Source: Chryseosolibacter sp035628595 (lineage in GTDB: Bacteria > Bacteroidota > Bacteroidia > Cytophagales > Cyclobacteriaceae). Taken from it: DNA of 64,000 bases. Below are positions 17,643 to 27,864 of this stretch, one piece after another; position 1 is the first letter of the stretch, and the number at the start of each line of letters is the position of its first letter. The DNA lies in contig DASPJN010000254.1 in assembly GCA_035628595.1 (NCBI GenBank), positions 1 to 64,000 on the forward strand, written 5' to 3'. A program made the translations under genes and the position numbers. Under the pieces are notes generated by a model that was not told where the DNA came from, made no database searches, and saw nothing but the letters and a program-made list of their open reading frames with translations.

Positions 17643-17932
17643 GAGTTCCTGCTTCAAACTTGTACTTCAGTTAATCAATTCTGACTGTAATTTCTTAGTG
17701 TTCGAACCCTTCGGAGCAATTCATAAAGAAAAACGACGAAAAATCGCATCGCGAGTCCTGAAGTGAACTACGGTTCATGATTTTTTATTTTTGTGCCGTA
17801 GAGTTTAGTCTGTTTGAATTCGAACGTAGTGTTTTCAAAAATTCCCTTAAAAAAACGAGGGGTTTCTGCGTTACCACCATTCTCTGAATTATTTTTGCGC
17901 AATTTTATTCATCCCTTTCCAAAACTCTAACA
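17643..17932. other. Intergenic region before carB
   Basis: This 290-nt gap holds two exact TAnnTTTG boxes on the plus strand (17786-17793 and 17890-17897), both facing carB. I see no open frame of note and no strong terminator hairpin for the preceding operon. The first box would give a leader of about 140 nt, long enough for a regulatory RNA element, but I could not identify one. Confidence 0.5.
17890..17897 (+). promoter_or_regulatory. Promoter -7 box for carB
   Basis: TATTTTTG matches the TAnnTTTG consensus 35 nt upstream of the carB ATG. A TTTCTG stretch about 21 nt further upstream is a weak candidate for the -33 box. A second exact match at 17786-17793 may be an additional start site. 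Confidence 0.55.
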
Positions 17933-20749
17933 ATGCCAAGAGACAGAAGTATTCGTTCGGTACTGATCATCGGTAGCGGTCCTATCATTATTGGTCAAGC
18001 TTGTGAATTCGATTATGCAGGGTCACAGGCATCACGGTCACTACGCGAAGAAGGCATTGAGGTTGTGTTGATTAACTCAAATCCGGCAACCATTATGACG
18101 GACAAGGTGACCGCCGACCACGTTTACCTTAAGCCGCTAACGAAGAAGTCCATTCGCGAAATTCTTGACAAACACCACATTGATGCTGTTCTGCCCACGA
18201 TGGGTGGCCAAACGGCTCTGAACCTTTGCATTGATTGCGACAAAGCTGGGATATGGCAGCATTACGGCGTCAGAATTATTGGCGTGGATATTAAAGCGAT
18301 CGAAACCACTGAAGACCGCGAAAAATTCCGGTTGAAAATGCACGAGCTCGGAGTGGGCGTGTGTAAAGGTTCAACTGCAACATCTTTCCTCCAGGGTAAG
18401 GAAATTGCACAGGAGATCGGGTTTCCGCTTGTCATTCGTCCCTCATACACGCTTGGCGGAACCGGTGGAGGCTTTGTCCAAAATCCTGAAGATTTTGACG
18501 AGGCGCTTAATAACGGACTTCATGCGTCACCTATTCACGAGGTTCTTGTTGAGCAAAGTATATTTGGTTGGAAGGAGTACGAGCTTGAATTATTGCGCGA
18601 TAACATCGGCAATGTGATCATCATTTGCTCAATAGAAAACTTCGACCCAATGGGTATTCACACAGGCGATTCGATTACAGTTGCGCCTGCAATGACCCTG
18701 CCTGATACCACGTATCAGAAGATGCGGGACCTTGCTATTAAAATGATGAATGGCATCGGAAAGTTTGCTGGTGGATGCAACGTTCAGTTCGCGCTCAACC
18801 CGGATAACTATGACGAGATCATCGGTATTGAGATCAACCCGCGTGTATCAAGATCATCCGCGCTTGCCTCAAAAGCGACAGGTTACCCGATTGCAAAAAT
18901 TGCAGCCAAGCTCGCGATCGGCTACAATCTCGACGAACTAAAAAATGCAATCACTGGAACGACAACTGCTTATTTCGAACCGGCAGTAGATTACGTAATT
19001 GTAAAGATACCTCGCTGGAATTTTGACAAGTTTCATGGAGCCAATCGCCAACTCGGGCTTCAGATGAAATCAGTTGGGGAGGTGATGGGAATTGGCAGAA
19101 ATTTTCAGGAGGCGTTACAGAAGGCCTGTCAGTCGCTTGAGATTCGTCGGAACGGTATTGGTGCTGATGGTAAATCGCTCACGAAACAGGATGAGATTTT
19201 GCATAGCCTCGAACATCCTACCTGGAACCGGATCTTTCATATTTACGATGCCATCAAGCTTGGGATTCCTCTGAAAACTATTCAGAAACTGACAAGAATA
19301 GATCGCTGGTTCCTGAAGCAAATTGAGGAACTCATCGAGCTAGAAAAGGAAATTGAAAAGTATTCGCTGGACGACATTCCGAAAGAGCTCATGAAGAAAG
19401 CGAAAGAGAAAGGCTATGCAGATCGACAGATTGCGCACCTGCTCGATTGTCGTGAAAGCGAAGTTCATGCAAAGCGAAAGGTGATGGGCATCAAGCGTGT
19501 TTATAAACTCGTAGACACCTGTGCTGCTGAATTTGAAGCGAAGACACCATACTACTATTCAACATTCGACAATGAGAATGAATCCGTCTCATCGAACAAG
19601 AAAAAAGTGATTGTGCTTGGCTCCGGGCCGAACAGGATTGGCCAGGGAATTGAGTTTGACTATTCATGTGTGCATGGTGTACTCGCAGCGAAAGAGTGCG
19701 ACTATGAAACCATCATGATCAATTGTAATCCTGAAACGGTATCAACAGATTTTGATATAGCGGATAAACTGTATTTCGAACCCGTGTTCTGGGAACATTT
19801 ATACGATATTATCGAACACGAGAAACCAGAAGGTATAATTGTTCAGCTTGGCGGTCAGACTGCGTTAAAGCTTGCCGAAAAATTGCACGCTTACGGCATC
19901 AACATCATTGGAACATCTTTCGACTCCCTTGACCTTGCCGAAGACCGTGGCCGATTCTCAACTTTGCTCAAAGATCTCGGAATTCCGTATCCTGAATTTG
20001 GAGTCGCAAGAAATGCTGACGAAGCGATCGAGGCATCGAAGCAGATAGGCTTCCCGTTGCTCGTCCGGCCGTCTTACGTATTGGGTGGGCAAAGCATGAA
20101 GATTGTGATCAACGAGCAGGAGCTTGAAGATCATATTCTTGATATCTGGAAACACCTTCCCGAAAACAAGGTACTCCTCGACCATTTTCTCGATGGCGCA
20201 ATAGAAGCGGAGGCGGATGCCATTTGCGATGGTGAAGATGTGTATATCATCGGTGTGATGCAGCACATTGAGCCGGCTGGAATTCACTCTGGTGATTCGT
20301 ATGCGGTGCTCCCTCCGTTTAACCTTGGCGATTTCGTACAGAAGCAGATTGAAAACTATACAATAAGAATTGCACAAGCGTTGAAAGTGAAAGGTCTTAT
20401 CAACATCCAGTTTGCAATTAAGAAAGACAAGGTGTACGTCATTGAAGCGAACCCACGTGCGTCGCGAACTGTGCCTTTTATCTGCAAAGCATACGATGAA
20501 CCGTACGTGAACTACGCGACGAAGGTCATGCTCGGAGCGAAGAAAGTGAAAGACTTTCAGTTCAATCCAACAAGAAGAGGTTACGCCATTAAGGAGCCGG
20601 TATTTTCCTTCAACAAATTTCCGGATGTTAATAAGGAGCTTGGACCGGAAATGAAGTCAACAGGCGAATCCATTTATTTTATTGATGATTTGATGGACGA
20701 TTATTTCCTGAAGATTTACTCGGAAAGAAACCTGTATCTGAGCCGCTAA
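17933..20749 (+). CDS. carB: Carbamoyl-phosphate synthase large subunit (no C-terminal allosteric domain)
   Basis: CarB makes carbamoyl phosphate for pyrimidine and arginine synthesis, using ammonia from the CarA subunit. Two homologous ATP-grasp halves are visible. The first has GSGPIIIGQACEFDYAG and the ATP loop GGTGGG; the second has LGSGPNRIGQGIEFDYS and GGQSMKI. At 938 residues it is about 135 shorter than E. coli CarB (1073) and ends after the second synthetase unit. The methylglyoxal-synthase-like domain that binds UMP and ornithine is therefore absent. No carA is in view; dihydroorotase, a later pathway enzyme, is at 54-55 kb. Confidence 0.95.
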   Translation: MPRDRSIRSVLIIGSGPIIIGQACEFDYAGSQASRSLREEGIEVVLINSNPATIMTDKVTADHVYLKPLTKKSIREILDKHHIDAVLPTMGGQTALNLCIDCDKAGIWQHYGVRIIGVDIKAIETTEDREKFRLKMHELGVGVCKGSTATSFLQGKEIAQEIGFPLVIRPSYTLGGTGGGFVQNPEDFDEALNNGLHASPIHEVLVEQSIFGWKEYELELLRDNIGNVIIICSIENFDPMGIHTGDSITVAPAMTLPDTTYQKMRDLAIKMMNGIGKFAGGCNVQFALNPDNYDEIIGIEINPRVSRSSALASKATGYPIAKIAAKLAIGYNLDELKNAITGTTTAYFEPAVDYVIVKIPRWNFDKFHGANRQLGLQMKSVGEVMGIGRNFQEALQKACQSLEIRRNGIGADGKSLTKQDEILHSLEHPTWNRIFHIYDAIKLGIPLKTIQKLTRIDRWFLKQIEELIELEKEIEKYSLDDIPKELMKKAKEKGYADRQIAHLLDCRESEVHAKRKVMGIKRVYKLVDTCAAEFEAKTPYYYSTFDNENESVSSNKKKVIVLGSGPNRIGQGIEFDYSCVHGVLAAKECDYETIMINCNPETVSTDFDIADKLYFEPVFWEHLYDIIEHEKPEGIIVQLGGQTALKLAEKLHAYGINIIGTSFDSLDLAEDRGRFSTLLKDLGIPYPEFGVARNADEAIEASKQIGFPLLVRPSYVLGGQSMKIVINEQELEDHILDIWKHLPENKVLLDHFLDGAIEAEADAICDGEDVYIIGVMQHIEPAGIHSGDSYAVLPPFNLGDFVQKQIENYTIRIAQALKVKGLINIQFAIKKDKVYVIEANPRASRTVPFICKAYDEPYVNYATKVMLGAKKVKDFQFNPTRRGYAIKEPVFSFNKFPDVNKELGPEMKSTGESIYFIDDLMDDYFLKIYSERNLYLSR

Positions 20750-20858
20750 ATAATTTTTGGGTAAGTTCGTCTCAGTATTTGGGCAACATGCTGAATTGTC
20801 GGTAAGACAGAACCTATGTTTTTGATTTTTAGTTGTTGTTAATAGAAATGTATTTTCC

Positions 20859-21056
20859 ATGGTTAAGATTCTCATAATCACCGGTTTGATTCTATATGTC
20901 TTGTACAAGATAGGCTCTTTCTTTTTTCGAGCCGGTGCCGCGTCTCAGCAATTCAGAAATCAGGGAAATCCTTCACATTTTAAAAAGAGCGACAAGAATG
21001 CGAAAGGCCCGACGATAAAAGGCGGCGAGTATATCGACTATGAAGAAATAAAATAA
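20859..21056 (+). CDS. DUF4834 family small membrane protein
   Basis: A 65-residue protein with one N-terminal membrane helix (VKILIITGLILYVLYKIGSFFF) and a short polar tail ending in GGEYIDYEEIK, the pattern of DUF4834. The family is essentially limited to Bacteroidota and its role is unknown. It ends 5 nt before the dapF start, so the two are probably cotranscribed. Confidence 0.75.
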   Translation: MVKILIITGLILYVLYKIGSFFFRAGAASQQFRNQGNPSHFKKSDKNAKGPTIKGGEYIDYEEIK

Positions 21057-21061
21057 TTGTT

Positions 21062-21847
21062 TTGAAAATTAAGTTTTCTAAATACCAGGCCACGGGCAAC
21101 GACTTCATCCTCATTGATAATCGATCAGGAGAATACAAATTGTCTGCCGACCATGTGAAACGCTTGTGTCATCGCAAGTTCGGTATCGGCGCTGACGGAC
21201 TTATGCTGATAGAAAAAGACCCGAACTTGGATTTCAATGTTGTCTACTATAACAGCGATGGTTCTCAAAGTCTCTGCGGAAATGGAAGCAGGGCGGCGGT
21301 AGAAATGGCCAGGTCGCTTGGAATGGTGAAGCAAAAAGCCCGCTTTAATGCCTACGACGGCGTTCATGAAGCTGAAATATTTGGTGATGATCTGATAAGA
21401 TTGAAAATGAATGACGTTGCTGACGTCAACAAGATCGGTGAAGATTTTTTCCTGAACACGGGCTCTCCACATTACGTGCGATTCGTTGGTCAGATAGAAG
21501 AGCATCCGGTTTACGAAGACGGACGAACAATCCGTTATCACGAAGCTTTCGCCCCGGGTGGCACAAATGTCAATTTCGTCGAAGTACTTGCCGATAACAC
21601 AATCTATGTGAGGACATATGAACGCGGTGTCGAAAATGAAACGCTTTCATGTGGTACAGGCGTTACGGCAGCAGCGTTAGCCGCATCATTTTTAGGATAT
21701 CACTCTCCCATGAAAATTGGAACACTAGGCGGAGAGCTTTTAGTAGAGTTCAAATCCGGCCAGGATGCCGGTTCGTCTGCATTATTTACCGACATTTTTC
21801 TTATCGGGCCTGCCAAAATGGTCTTCGAAGGCCAGTTGGAACTATAA
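21062..21847 (+). CDS. dapF: Diaminopimelate epimerase
   Basis: DapF converts LL- to meso-diaminopimelate for lysine and peptidoglycan. The two catalytic cysteines are in LCGNGSRAA (Cys72) and SCGTGVTAA (about Cys197). The N-terminus KFSKYQATGNDFI is the family hallmark and fixes the start at the TTG at 21062; no in-frame ATG lies upstream. The 261-residue length is normal. It follows the DUF4834 gene after 5 nt. Confidence 0.95.
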   Translation: MKIKFSKYQATGNDFILIDNRSGEYKLSADHVKRLCHRKFGIGADGLMLIEKDPNLDFNVVYYNSDGSQSLCGNGSRAAVEMARSLGMVKQKARFNAYDGVHEAEIFGDDLIRLKMNDVADVNKIGEDFFLNTGSPHYVRFVGQIEEHPVYEDGRTIRYHEAFAPGGTNVNFVEVLADNTIYVRTYERGVENETLSCGTGVTAAALAASFLGYHSPMKIGTLGGELLVEFKSGQDAGSSALFTDIFLIGPAKMVFEGQLEL

Positions 21848-21997
21848 TTGACACAAGCAGGCTTATTGCTCTCACCGTTTAAAGTCAAAATCAGGGTTGG
21901 GGGTAACCATCAAACAACTTAACTTTAGGCCCCTAAAACGGGCAGGAAATGCATTGCTCCAATGCACGTCCGCAAATTTTTAAACTCAACGTACCCA

Positions 21998-24900
21998 ATG
22001 TTAAAATTCATTGCTAAAATCTTTGGAACGAAATCTGACAAGGACATCAAACGAATGATGCCACTGGTTGAACAAACCAGGAAAGAGGGGGAGTCGATGA
22101 AGTCTTTGTCCAACGATGCATTGAGGAATGAGTCGCTGAAACTCCAGGATTTTATTAATGCCGAGTTAAAAGAGATCGACGCTAAAATTCAGTCGCTGCA
22201 TAAACAAATTGCCGATAATCCGGCAATGGAAATTAACGAGAAAGAAATCGTATTTGCTGAAATAGACAAACTGGAGGAAGTTCGCAACACTGACCTTGAG
22301 AAAGTGCTTTTAAAAGTGCTGCCAAAGGCTTTTGCAATTGTGCGTGAAACAGCAAGAAGATTCAAAGAAAACGAGTTCATTGAAGTGACTGCTTCTGACT
22401 TTGACCGCACCATTGCAGCTGGTAGAGATAATGTTCAGATAGTTGCCGACAAAGCACGCTGGATGAATAAGTGGATGGCGGCAGGAAATATCATAACCTG
22501 GGACATGGTTCACTACGACGTGCAGATCATCGGTGGTATTGCTTTGCATGAAGGAAAAGTTGCTGAAATGGCAACAGGCGAGGGTAAGACGCTCGTGGCA
22601 ACATTGCCTGCCTTTCTAAATGCACTTGCCAAGCGTGGCGTTCATATCGTTACAGTAAACAACTACCTCGCGCAACGTGATAGTGAATGGATGGCTCCGA
22701 TTTTTCAGTTCCATGGTTTAAGTATCGACTGTATCGATAAGCATGAGCCGAATTCAACGGCGCGAAAGAACGCATATCGAGCAGACATCACTTATGGAAC
22801 GAACAACGAATTCGGTTTCGATTACCTGCGTGACAATATGGCTCGAGACCCTGAGGAACTCGTTCAGCGCGCGCACCATTACGCAATGGTGGATGAAGTT
22901 GACTCTGTCTTGATTGATGAAGCGAGAACGCCATTGATTATCTCCGGGCCAGTACCCCGTGGAAACGAACACGAGTTCTACGATCTTAAACCACGGATTT
23001 TTAAGCTCGTTGAAGCCCAGAAGAAGATCATTAACGAATACCTGAATAACGCGCGTAAGCTGATCAATGAAGGAAACGAGAAGGAGGGCGGACTCAATCT
23101 TTTCCGTGCCCATCGGGCGATGCCGAAGTATAAGCCGCTTATCAAGTTTCTTAGTGAAACAGGCATGAAAGCAATCCTGCAAAAGACTGAGAATTATTAT
23201 CTGCAGGACAACAAACGCAATATGCCAGAAGCCGACAAGCCCTTGTTTTTCATCATCGATGAAAAAGACAACAGCGTTGACTTAACGGAAAAGGGTATTG
23301 ATCTAATTACAGGCGAAGGCGAGGATCCGAAATTCTTCATTCTGCCAGAAATAGCAACAGAAATTAATAAGCTTGAAAAGGATACTTCTCTTAATGAAGG
23401 TGAACAGTTTCAGAAAAAAGAAGCTGTTATTCGCGACTACCAGGTAAAGTCGCAGAGAATCCATAGTGTGAATCAGCTTCTCAAAGCTTACACGCTTTTT
23501 GAGAAGGACACCGAATACATTGTCGTAGACGGAAAAATCAAGATTGTTGACGAGCAGACTGGTCGGGTACTTGACGGACGACGGTACTCCGATGGTTTAC
23601 ACCAGGCCATCGAAGCAAAGGAAAATGTGAAGGTTGAAGACGCGACACAAACCTATGCGACAATTACCCTGCAGAATTACTTCCGCATGTATCACAAGCT
23701 TGCCGGTATGACCGGTACTGCTGAAACGGAAGCCGGTGAACTCTGGGATATTTACAAACTGGATGTTGTTACGATTCCCACCAATAAGCCTGCTGTACGA
23801 AAAGATTATGACGACCTTGTTTATAAGACTACGCGCGAAAAATTCAACGCGGTTATTGACGAGGTTGTGAAGTTAACACAAGCTGGACGACCGGTGCTTG
23901 TCGGAACGACCTCTGTTGAAATTTCGGAATTAGTCAGCCGCCTGTTACAGTTGAGAAAGATCAAGCACCAGGTGTTAAATGCAAAGCAACATCAGCGCGA
24001 AGCGGAAATAGTTGCAGAAGCCGGTAAACCTGGTACTGTAACGATTGCCACAAACATGGCTGGTCGCGGTACTGACATCAAACTAACTGCGGAATCGCGC
24101 GCGGCTGGCGGCCTTGCGATTATTGGTACAGAACGCCATGAATCACGACGCGTAGACAGACAGTTGCGCGGTCGTTCTGGCCGTCAGGGTGATCCGGGAA
24201 CATCACAGTTCTATGTTTCGCTCGAAGATAATCTGATGCGTCTTTTTATGCCTGAACGGATCGCCCGTATCATGGACAAGCTTGGATTGAAAGAAGGGGA
24301 GGAGATTCAACACTCAATGGTAACAAGCTCCATTGAACGCGCGCAAAAGAAAGTCGAAGAGAATAACTTCGGAATCCGGAAGCGTTTGCTAGAGTATGAT
24401 AACGTAATGAACTCGCAGCGCGAAGTAATTTACAAGCGCAGAAGAAATGCTTTGTTTGGCGAAAGACTTGAGCTTGATATTTTGACGATGCTATTCGACA
24501 CAAGCGAGGACATGATCATTAATGCTAAAAATGCGAATGATTACGAGAGCCTCCGGTTAAATGCCTTAGGCACTTTGGGATTGGATTACGAACTGCCTAA
24601 AGCTGACTTTGAAAAATGGGATCAGAATAAAATAACGGACGATCTTTACCACAAGGCCCTCGCACATTATCATAAGAAGAACAGGATGGTAGCCGACAAA
24701 GCATTACCCGTTGTTCGCGAGATTCATCGTACACGCGGAGCAACCGTGGAGAATATCCTTGTGCCATTTACCGATGGATCCAAACAAATTGGTGTTGCGG
24801 CAAACCTGATTAAGTGTGTAGAAACGAACAACGCTGAACTCGTCAAGGCGATGGAAAAAATGATTACCCTTGCCATCATCGATCAGCAATGGAAGGAGCA

Positions 24901-25351
24901 TTTACGGGAAATGGATGATCTCAAGCAATCGGTACAAAATGCCGTTTACGAACAGAAAGATCCGCTGCTGATCTATAAGTTCGAAGGCTTTGAGTTATTC
25001 AAGCGCTTCATCGCGAAGGTGAATGAGGATACAATTTCGTTCCTAATGAAAGCGGACATTCCTGTTCAACAGCCAGACCAGGTGCAGGAGGCACGCGCTC
25101 AACGTACACGTGCAAGGCTGAGTGAACAGAAAGAAGAATCAAGATCACTGCTCAGTGGTGGTCAGCAGCCAAATCAGCCACAACCAAACAGGCCTCCGCA
25201 GGAAAAAGTAATGCCTGTAAAATCTGAAAAGGTTGCTAACAGAAACGATAAGGTAAGTGTTCAGTATCCTGATGGGCGTGTTCTTCGCGACGTGAAGTAC
25301 AAGAAAGTGGAAGATGACATTAAGAATAATCGCTGTGTAATAATCGACTAA
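21998..25351 (+). CDS. secA: Preprotein translocase ATPase SecA
   Basis: SecA drives protein export through SecYEG. Walker A is MATGEGKTLVATLPA (about residues 190-200), Walker B is in the VDEVDSVLIDEARTPLI segment, and the helicase-like motif VI is DRQLRGRSGRQGDPG. The start is taken as the ATG at 21998, which gives MLKFIAKIFG as in relatives; the frame is open to 21962. At 1117 residues it is over 200 longer than E. coli SecA, because a Bacteroidota-type insertion follows the PRTPL-like region. The C-terminal cysteine/histidine zinc motif is absent. It overlaps the next gene by one base. Confidence 0.96.
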   Translation: MLKFIAKIFGTKSDKDIKRMMPLVEQTRKEGESMKSLSNDALRNESLKLQDFINAELKEIDAKIQSLHKQIADNPAMEINEKEIVFAEIDKLEEVRNTDLEKVLLKVLPKAFAIVRETARRFKENEFIEVTASDFDRTIAAGRDNVQIVADKARWMNKWMAAGNIITWDMVHYDVQIIGGIALHEGKVAEMATGEGKTLVATLPAFLNALAKRGVHIVTVNNYLAQRDSEWMAPIFQFHGLSIDCIDKHEPNSTARKNAYRADITYGTNNEFGFDYLRDNMARDPEELVQRAHHYAMVDEVDSVLIDEARTPLIISGPVPRGNEHEFYDLKPRIFKLVEAQKKIINEYLNNARKLINEGNEKEGGLNLFRAHRAMPKYKPLIKFLSETGMKAILQKTENYYLQDNKRNMPEADKPLFFIIDEKDNSVDLTEKGIDLITGEGEDPKFFILPEIATEINKLEKDTSLNEGEQFQKKEAVIRDYQVKSQRIHSVNQLLKAYTLFEKDTEYIVVDGKIKIVDEQTGRVLDGRRYSDGLHQAIEAKENVKVEDATQTYATITLQNYFRMYHKLAGMTGTAETEAGELWDIYKLDVVTIPTNKPAVRKDYDDLVYKTTREKFNAVIDEVVKLTQAGRPVLVGTTSVEISELVSRLLQLRKIKHQVLNAKQHQREAEIVAEAGKPGTVTIATNMAGRGTDIKLTAESRAAGGLAIIGTERHESRRVDRQLRGRSGRQGDPGTSQFYVSLEDNLMRLFMPERIARIMDKLGLKEGEEIQHSMVTSSIERAQKKVEENNFGIRKRLLEYDNVMNSQREVIYKRRRNALFGERLELDILTMLFDTSEDMIINAKNANDYESLRLNALGTLGLDYELPKADFEKWDQNKITDDLYHKALAHYHKKNRMVADKALPVVREIHRTRGATVENILVPFTDGSKQIGVAANLIKCVETNNAELVKAMEKMITLAIIDQQWKEHLREMDDLKQSVQNAVYEQKDPLLIYKFEGFELFKRFIAKVNEDTISFLMKADIPVQQPDQVQEARAQRTRARLSEQKEESRSLLSGGQQPNQPQPNRPPQEKVMPVKSEKVANRNDKVSVQYPDGRVLRDVKYKKVEDDIKNNRCVIID

Positions 25352-25878
25352 TGAAAGCACAACTTCTTCTGATTCTCGCCATCATTGCAGTGTTTTCGTG
25401 TGCAAAGAAAACAACATCGTCAACACGCACCGGGGCAACCCAAAGTGGCAAGTACGCGGAAGATCTGTCTGTGCTTCGCCCGAAAGTGAACGACGTCGAT
25501 ACAGCAAGTAAGCAACCGATGGGAGATGGGGCGGACGAAACGAAAGAGACCAAATATGTGGAGGCAAAATATGCCATCAACGAAAACCTGGATAGTATAC
25601 TCGACAGCATCAGCAGATTCAATCATAGCATTGGTCACGTTGACGGCTTTACCATCCAGGTTTATTCCGGTTTGAAACGGGAAGAGGCATTGAACGCCAA
25701 GAAGTCTTTGAGCACGTCCCTGCCTGGTCTCGATTCAGAGCTCCAGTATGTTCAGCCTAATTATCGCGTCCGGGCCGGGAAATATTATGACCGGTTCGCA
25801 GCGCAACGCGATTACGTGGCGATCAAAAAATATTTCCCGAATGCCATTTTGCTTCCGGAACGTCTTCCGATAAAATAG
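25351..25878 (+). CDS. SPOR-domain lipoprotein
   Basis: The 175-residue product has a lipoprotein signal (LLLILAIIAVFSC, lipidation at Cys17), a polar linker, and a C-terminal SPOR-like domain. In the domain, GFTIQVYSG opens the first strand and YRVRAGKYYDRFAAQRDY follows. SPOR domains bind peptidoglycan stripped of stem peptides, typically at division sites. The ATG overlaps the secA stop (TAATG), so translation is coupled to secA. Confidence 0.85.
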   Translation: MKAQLLLILAIIAVFSCAKKTTSSTRTGATQSGKYAEDLSVLRPKVNDVDTASKQPMGDGADETKETKYVEAKYAINENLDSILDSISRFNHSIGHVDGFTIQVYSGLKREEALNAKKSLSTSLPGLDSELQYVQPNYRVRAGKYYDRFAAQRDYVAIKKYFPNAILLPERLPIK

Positions 25879-25885
25879 TCGTCAA

Positions 25886-26542
25886 TTAGAATTTCCCGAA
25901 TTTCAGTGTGAGGTTAATCGAAGTGCCGTTAATGTCGTCGTCACTCATGCCCTTGCCATTGCTTCCGTGAGCCAATCTGTAAGAGATTCCCGGAGCAAAC
26001 CGCATCCAACGGAAGATATTCATCTCGACTTTCACACCAGGTTCCGCAACAGTAAACCAATTCGTATCGTGATCGTAGTCGCGAATCTCATCATTTTCAT
26101 TTTCGCTTTTATGTTGATCACGATCATATTGCAATGTAAATCCTGCACCAGCGAACATTTGAAACCCGATATGCAGTGACCTGTCAGACGCGACAATGTA
26201 TTCGGTCATCAAACCAAACTGTCCATATTCATAACTCATCCTTCGGGTCGGCTCTGTACGGAATTCAATAGGAACCACAATGTTATTCGTGGATGCGGCA
26301 GCACCGACACCAAGCAAAAACCGATGGTTGACATACCATCCGCCATAGATCTCGACAATGTTTGCCGGCTCGCCTTTGATGGTGGAAAATTTGTTGCTCA
26401 AGGCTCCAAACGCACCGGAAGCATGTGGCCGGTTATCGCGGAAAATGGTCTTGATTTCGTGAGGTTGGCCAGGTTCGTCCTGCGCTAAACATACGTTAGT
26501 GAACAGAAGCGCCAGCGCTACAAGTGACGTAAATATTTTCAT
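25886..26542 (-). CDS. Secreted outer-membrane beta-barrel-type protein
   Basis: This 218-residue protein has a signal peptide (IFTSLVALALLFTNVCLAQ). Alternating hydrophobic strands follow, with glycine and aromatic residues at turns, ending in INLTLKFGKF. A terminal aromatic residue after a beta strand is the usual C-terminal signature of outer-membrane barrels. The size fits an eight-stranded barrel. No specific function can be given. It is convergent with the SPOR lipoprotein gene, 7 nt apart. Confidence 0.65.
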   Translation of the reverse strand: MKIFTSLVALALLFTNVCLAQDEPGQPHEIKTIFRDNRPHASGAFGALSNKFSTIKGEPANIVEIYGGWYVNHRFLLGVGAAASTNNIVVPIEFRTEPTRRMSYEYGQFGLMTEYIVASDRSLHIGFQMFAGAGFTLQYDRDQHKSENENDEIRDYDHDTNWFTVAEPGVKVEMNIFRWMRFAPGISYRLAHGSNGKGMSDDDINGTSINLTLKFGKF

Positions 26543-26672
26543 AAATCATGTTTTTACCAGAGACACCTGAAACGCCGTTCACCCCTACCGTCGTCTGAAT
26601 TTTCATAAACGCCTTCTTCGGTCATATTCCCGACGATGAAACTTTGCTAACTTTAAACTTTACTGTTTCATC

Positions 26673-27863
26673 ATGGAATTACTCGCTCGAATAAAAGAGA
26701 TGTCGCTTCGTATTGCGGATGATGTCGTCAAACACCGCCGCCATTTGCATGCGAACCCTGAGCTTTCATATAAGGAGTATAAAACGGCGAAGTATGTAGC
26801 TGAACAACTCCACGCCGTTGGACTGAATCCAACCGAGGGAATAGCTACCACCGGATTGGTAGTCGAAATCAAAGGCAAAAATTCGGAAAGCAAAACCATT
26901 GCCCTTCGTGCAGATATGGATGCGCTGCCGATCATCGAAGCGAACGATGTGATCTACAAATCACAGGAACCCGGTGTGATGCACGCATGTGGTCATGATG
27001 TTCACACTTCATCGCTGTTAGGAACGGCTATGATATTGAATGAAATCAAAGATGAATTCGAAGGGACTATCAGATTACTTTTTCAACCGGGTGAAGAGAA
27101 GAATCCGGGTGGAGCTTCTTACATGATCCGTGATGGAGCGCTCGAAAACCCCCGGCCTTCGGGTATCGTAGGTCAACACGTTTTCCCTTTGTTGGACGTT
27201 GGAAAAATTGGCTTTCGGGAAGGAATGTACATGGCCAGTTGTGATGAAATCTACTTGAAAGTAATCGGTAAAGGAGGACACGGCGCCGCACCCGAATTAG
27301 CCGTAGATCCGATTGTAATTGCCTCGCACATTATAATCGCCTTACAACAGATCATTAGCCGCAATGCGAGTCCGAAACAACCTACCGTGTTAACGTTCGG
27401 TAAAATTATTGGTGAAGGCGCGACCAATATCATTCCGAATGAAGTCAACATTGCCGGCACATTTCGTGCGATGAATGAAGACTGGAGAGAGGCAGCGCTT
27501 CTGAAAATCAAAAGAATGGCGGAAAGCATTGCGGAAGGAATGGGTGGAAAATGTGACGTTGATATATCGCGGGGTTATCCTTATCTGCAAAACGATCCGC
27601 TGCTTACGCGCAGGATCAAGGCGTGCGCCGAACAGTACGTTGGTAAAGAAAATGTTGTCGATATTGATATCACGCTTGGCGCGGAAGACTTTGCTTATTA
27701 TTCCCAAGTAATTCCTGCGTCGTTTTACCGGCTCGGAACAAGAAATCAGGGCAAAGGGATCACGTCATACGTTCATACGCCGACATTTGATATAGATGAA
27801 GATGCCCTAAAGATCAGCCCTGGCCTCATGGCGTGGATGGCGGTCAATGAATTAAAAGGTTAG
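26673..27863 (+). CDS. M20-family amidohydrolase
   Basis: This 396-residue enzyme is of the M20D type (N-acyl-L-amino-acid amidohydrolase, hippurate hydrolase, IAA-amino acid hydrolase group). The metal ligands and catalytic residues are visible: LRADMDALPI, HACGHDVHTSSLLG, FQPGEEKNPGGA (catalytic Glu), and GAEDFAYYS near the C-terminus. The central lid domain starts with GKGGHGAAPE. It is cytosolic and hydrolyses an N-acyl amino acid bond; the exact substrate cannot be read from sequence. The Na/Pi cotransporter gene follows 1 nt after its stop. Confidence 0.9.
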   Translation: MELLARIKEMSLRIADDVVKHRRHLHANPELSYKEYKTAKYVAEQLHAVGLNPTEGIATTGLVVEIKGKNSESKTIALRADMDALPIIEANDVIYKSQEPGVMHACGHDVHTSSLLGTAMILNEIKDEFEGTIRLLFQPGEEKNPGGASYMIRDGALENPRPSGIVGQHVFPLLDVGKIGFREGMYMASCDEIYLKVIGKGGHGAAPELAVDPIVIASHIIIALQQIISRNASPKQPTVLTFGKIIGEGATNIIPNEVNIAGTFRAMNEDWREAALLKIKRMAESIAEGMGGKCDVDISRGYPYLQNDPLLTRRIKACAEQYVGKENVVDIDITLGAEDFAYYSQVIPASFYRLGTRNQGKGITSYVHTPTFDIDEDALKISPGLMAWMAVNELKG

Positions 27864-27864
27864 C

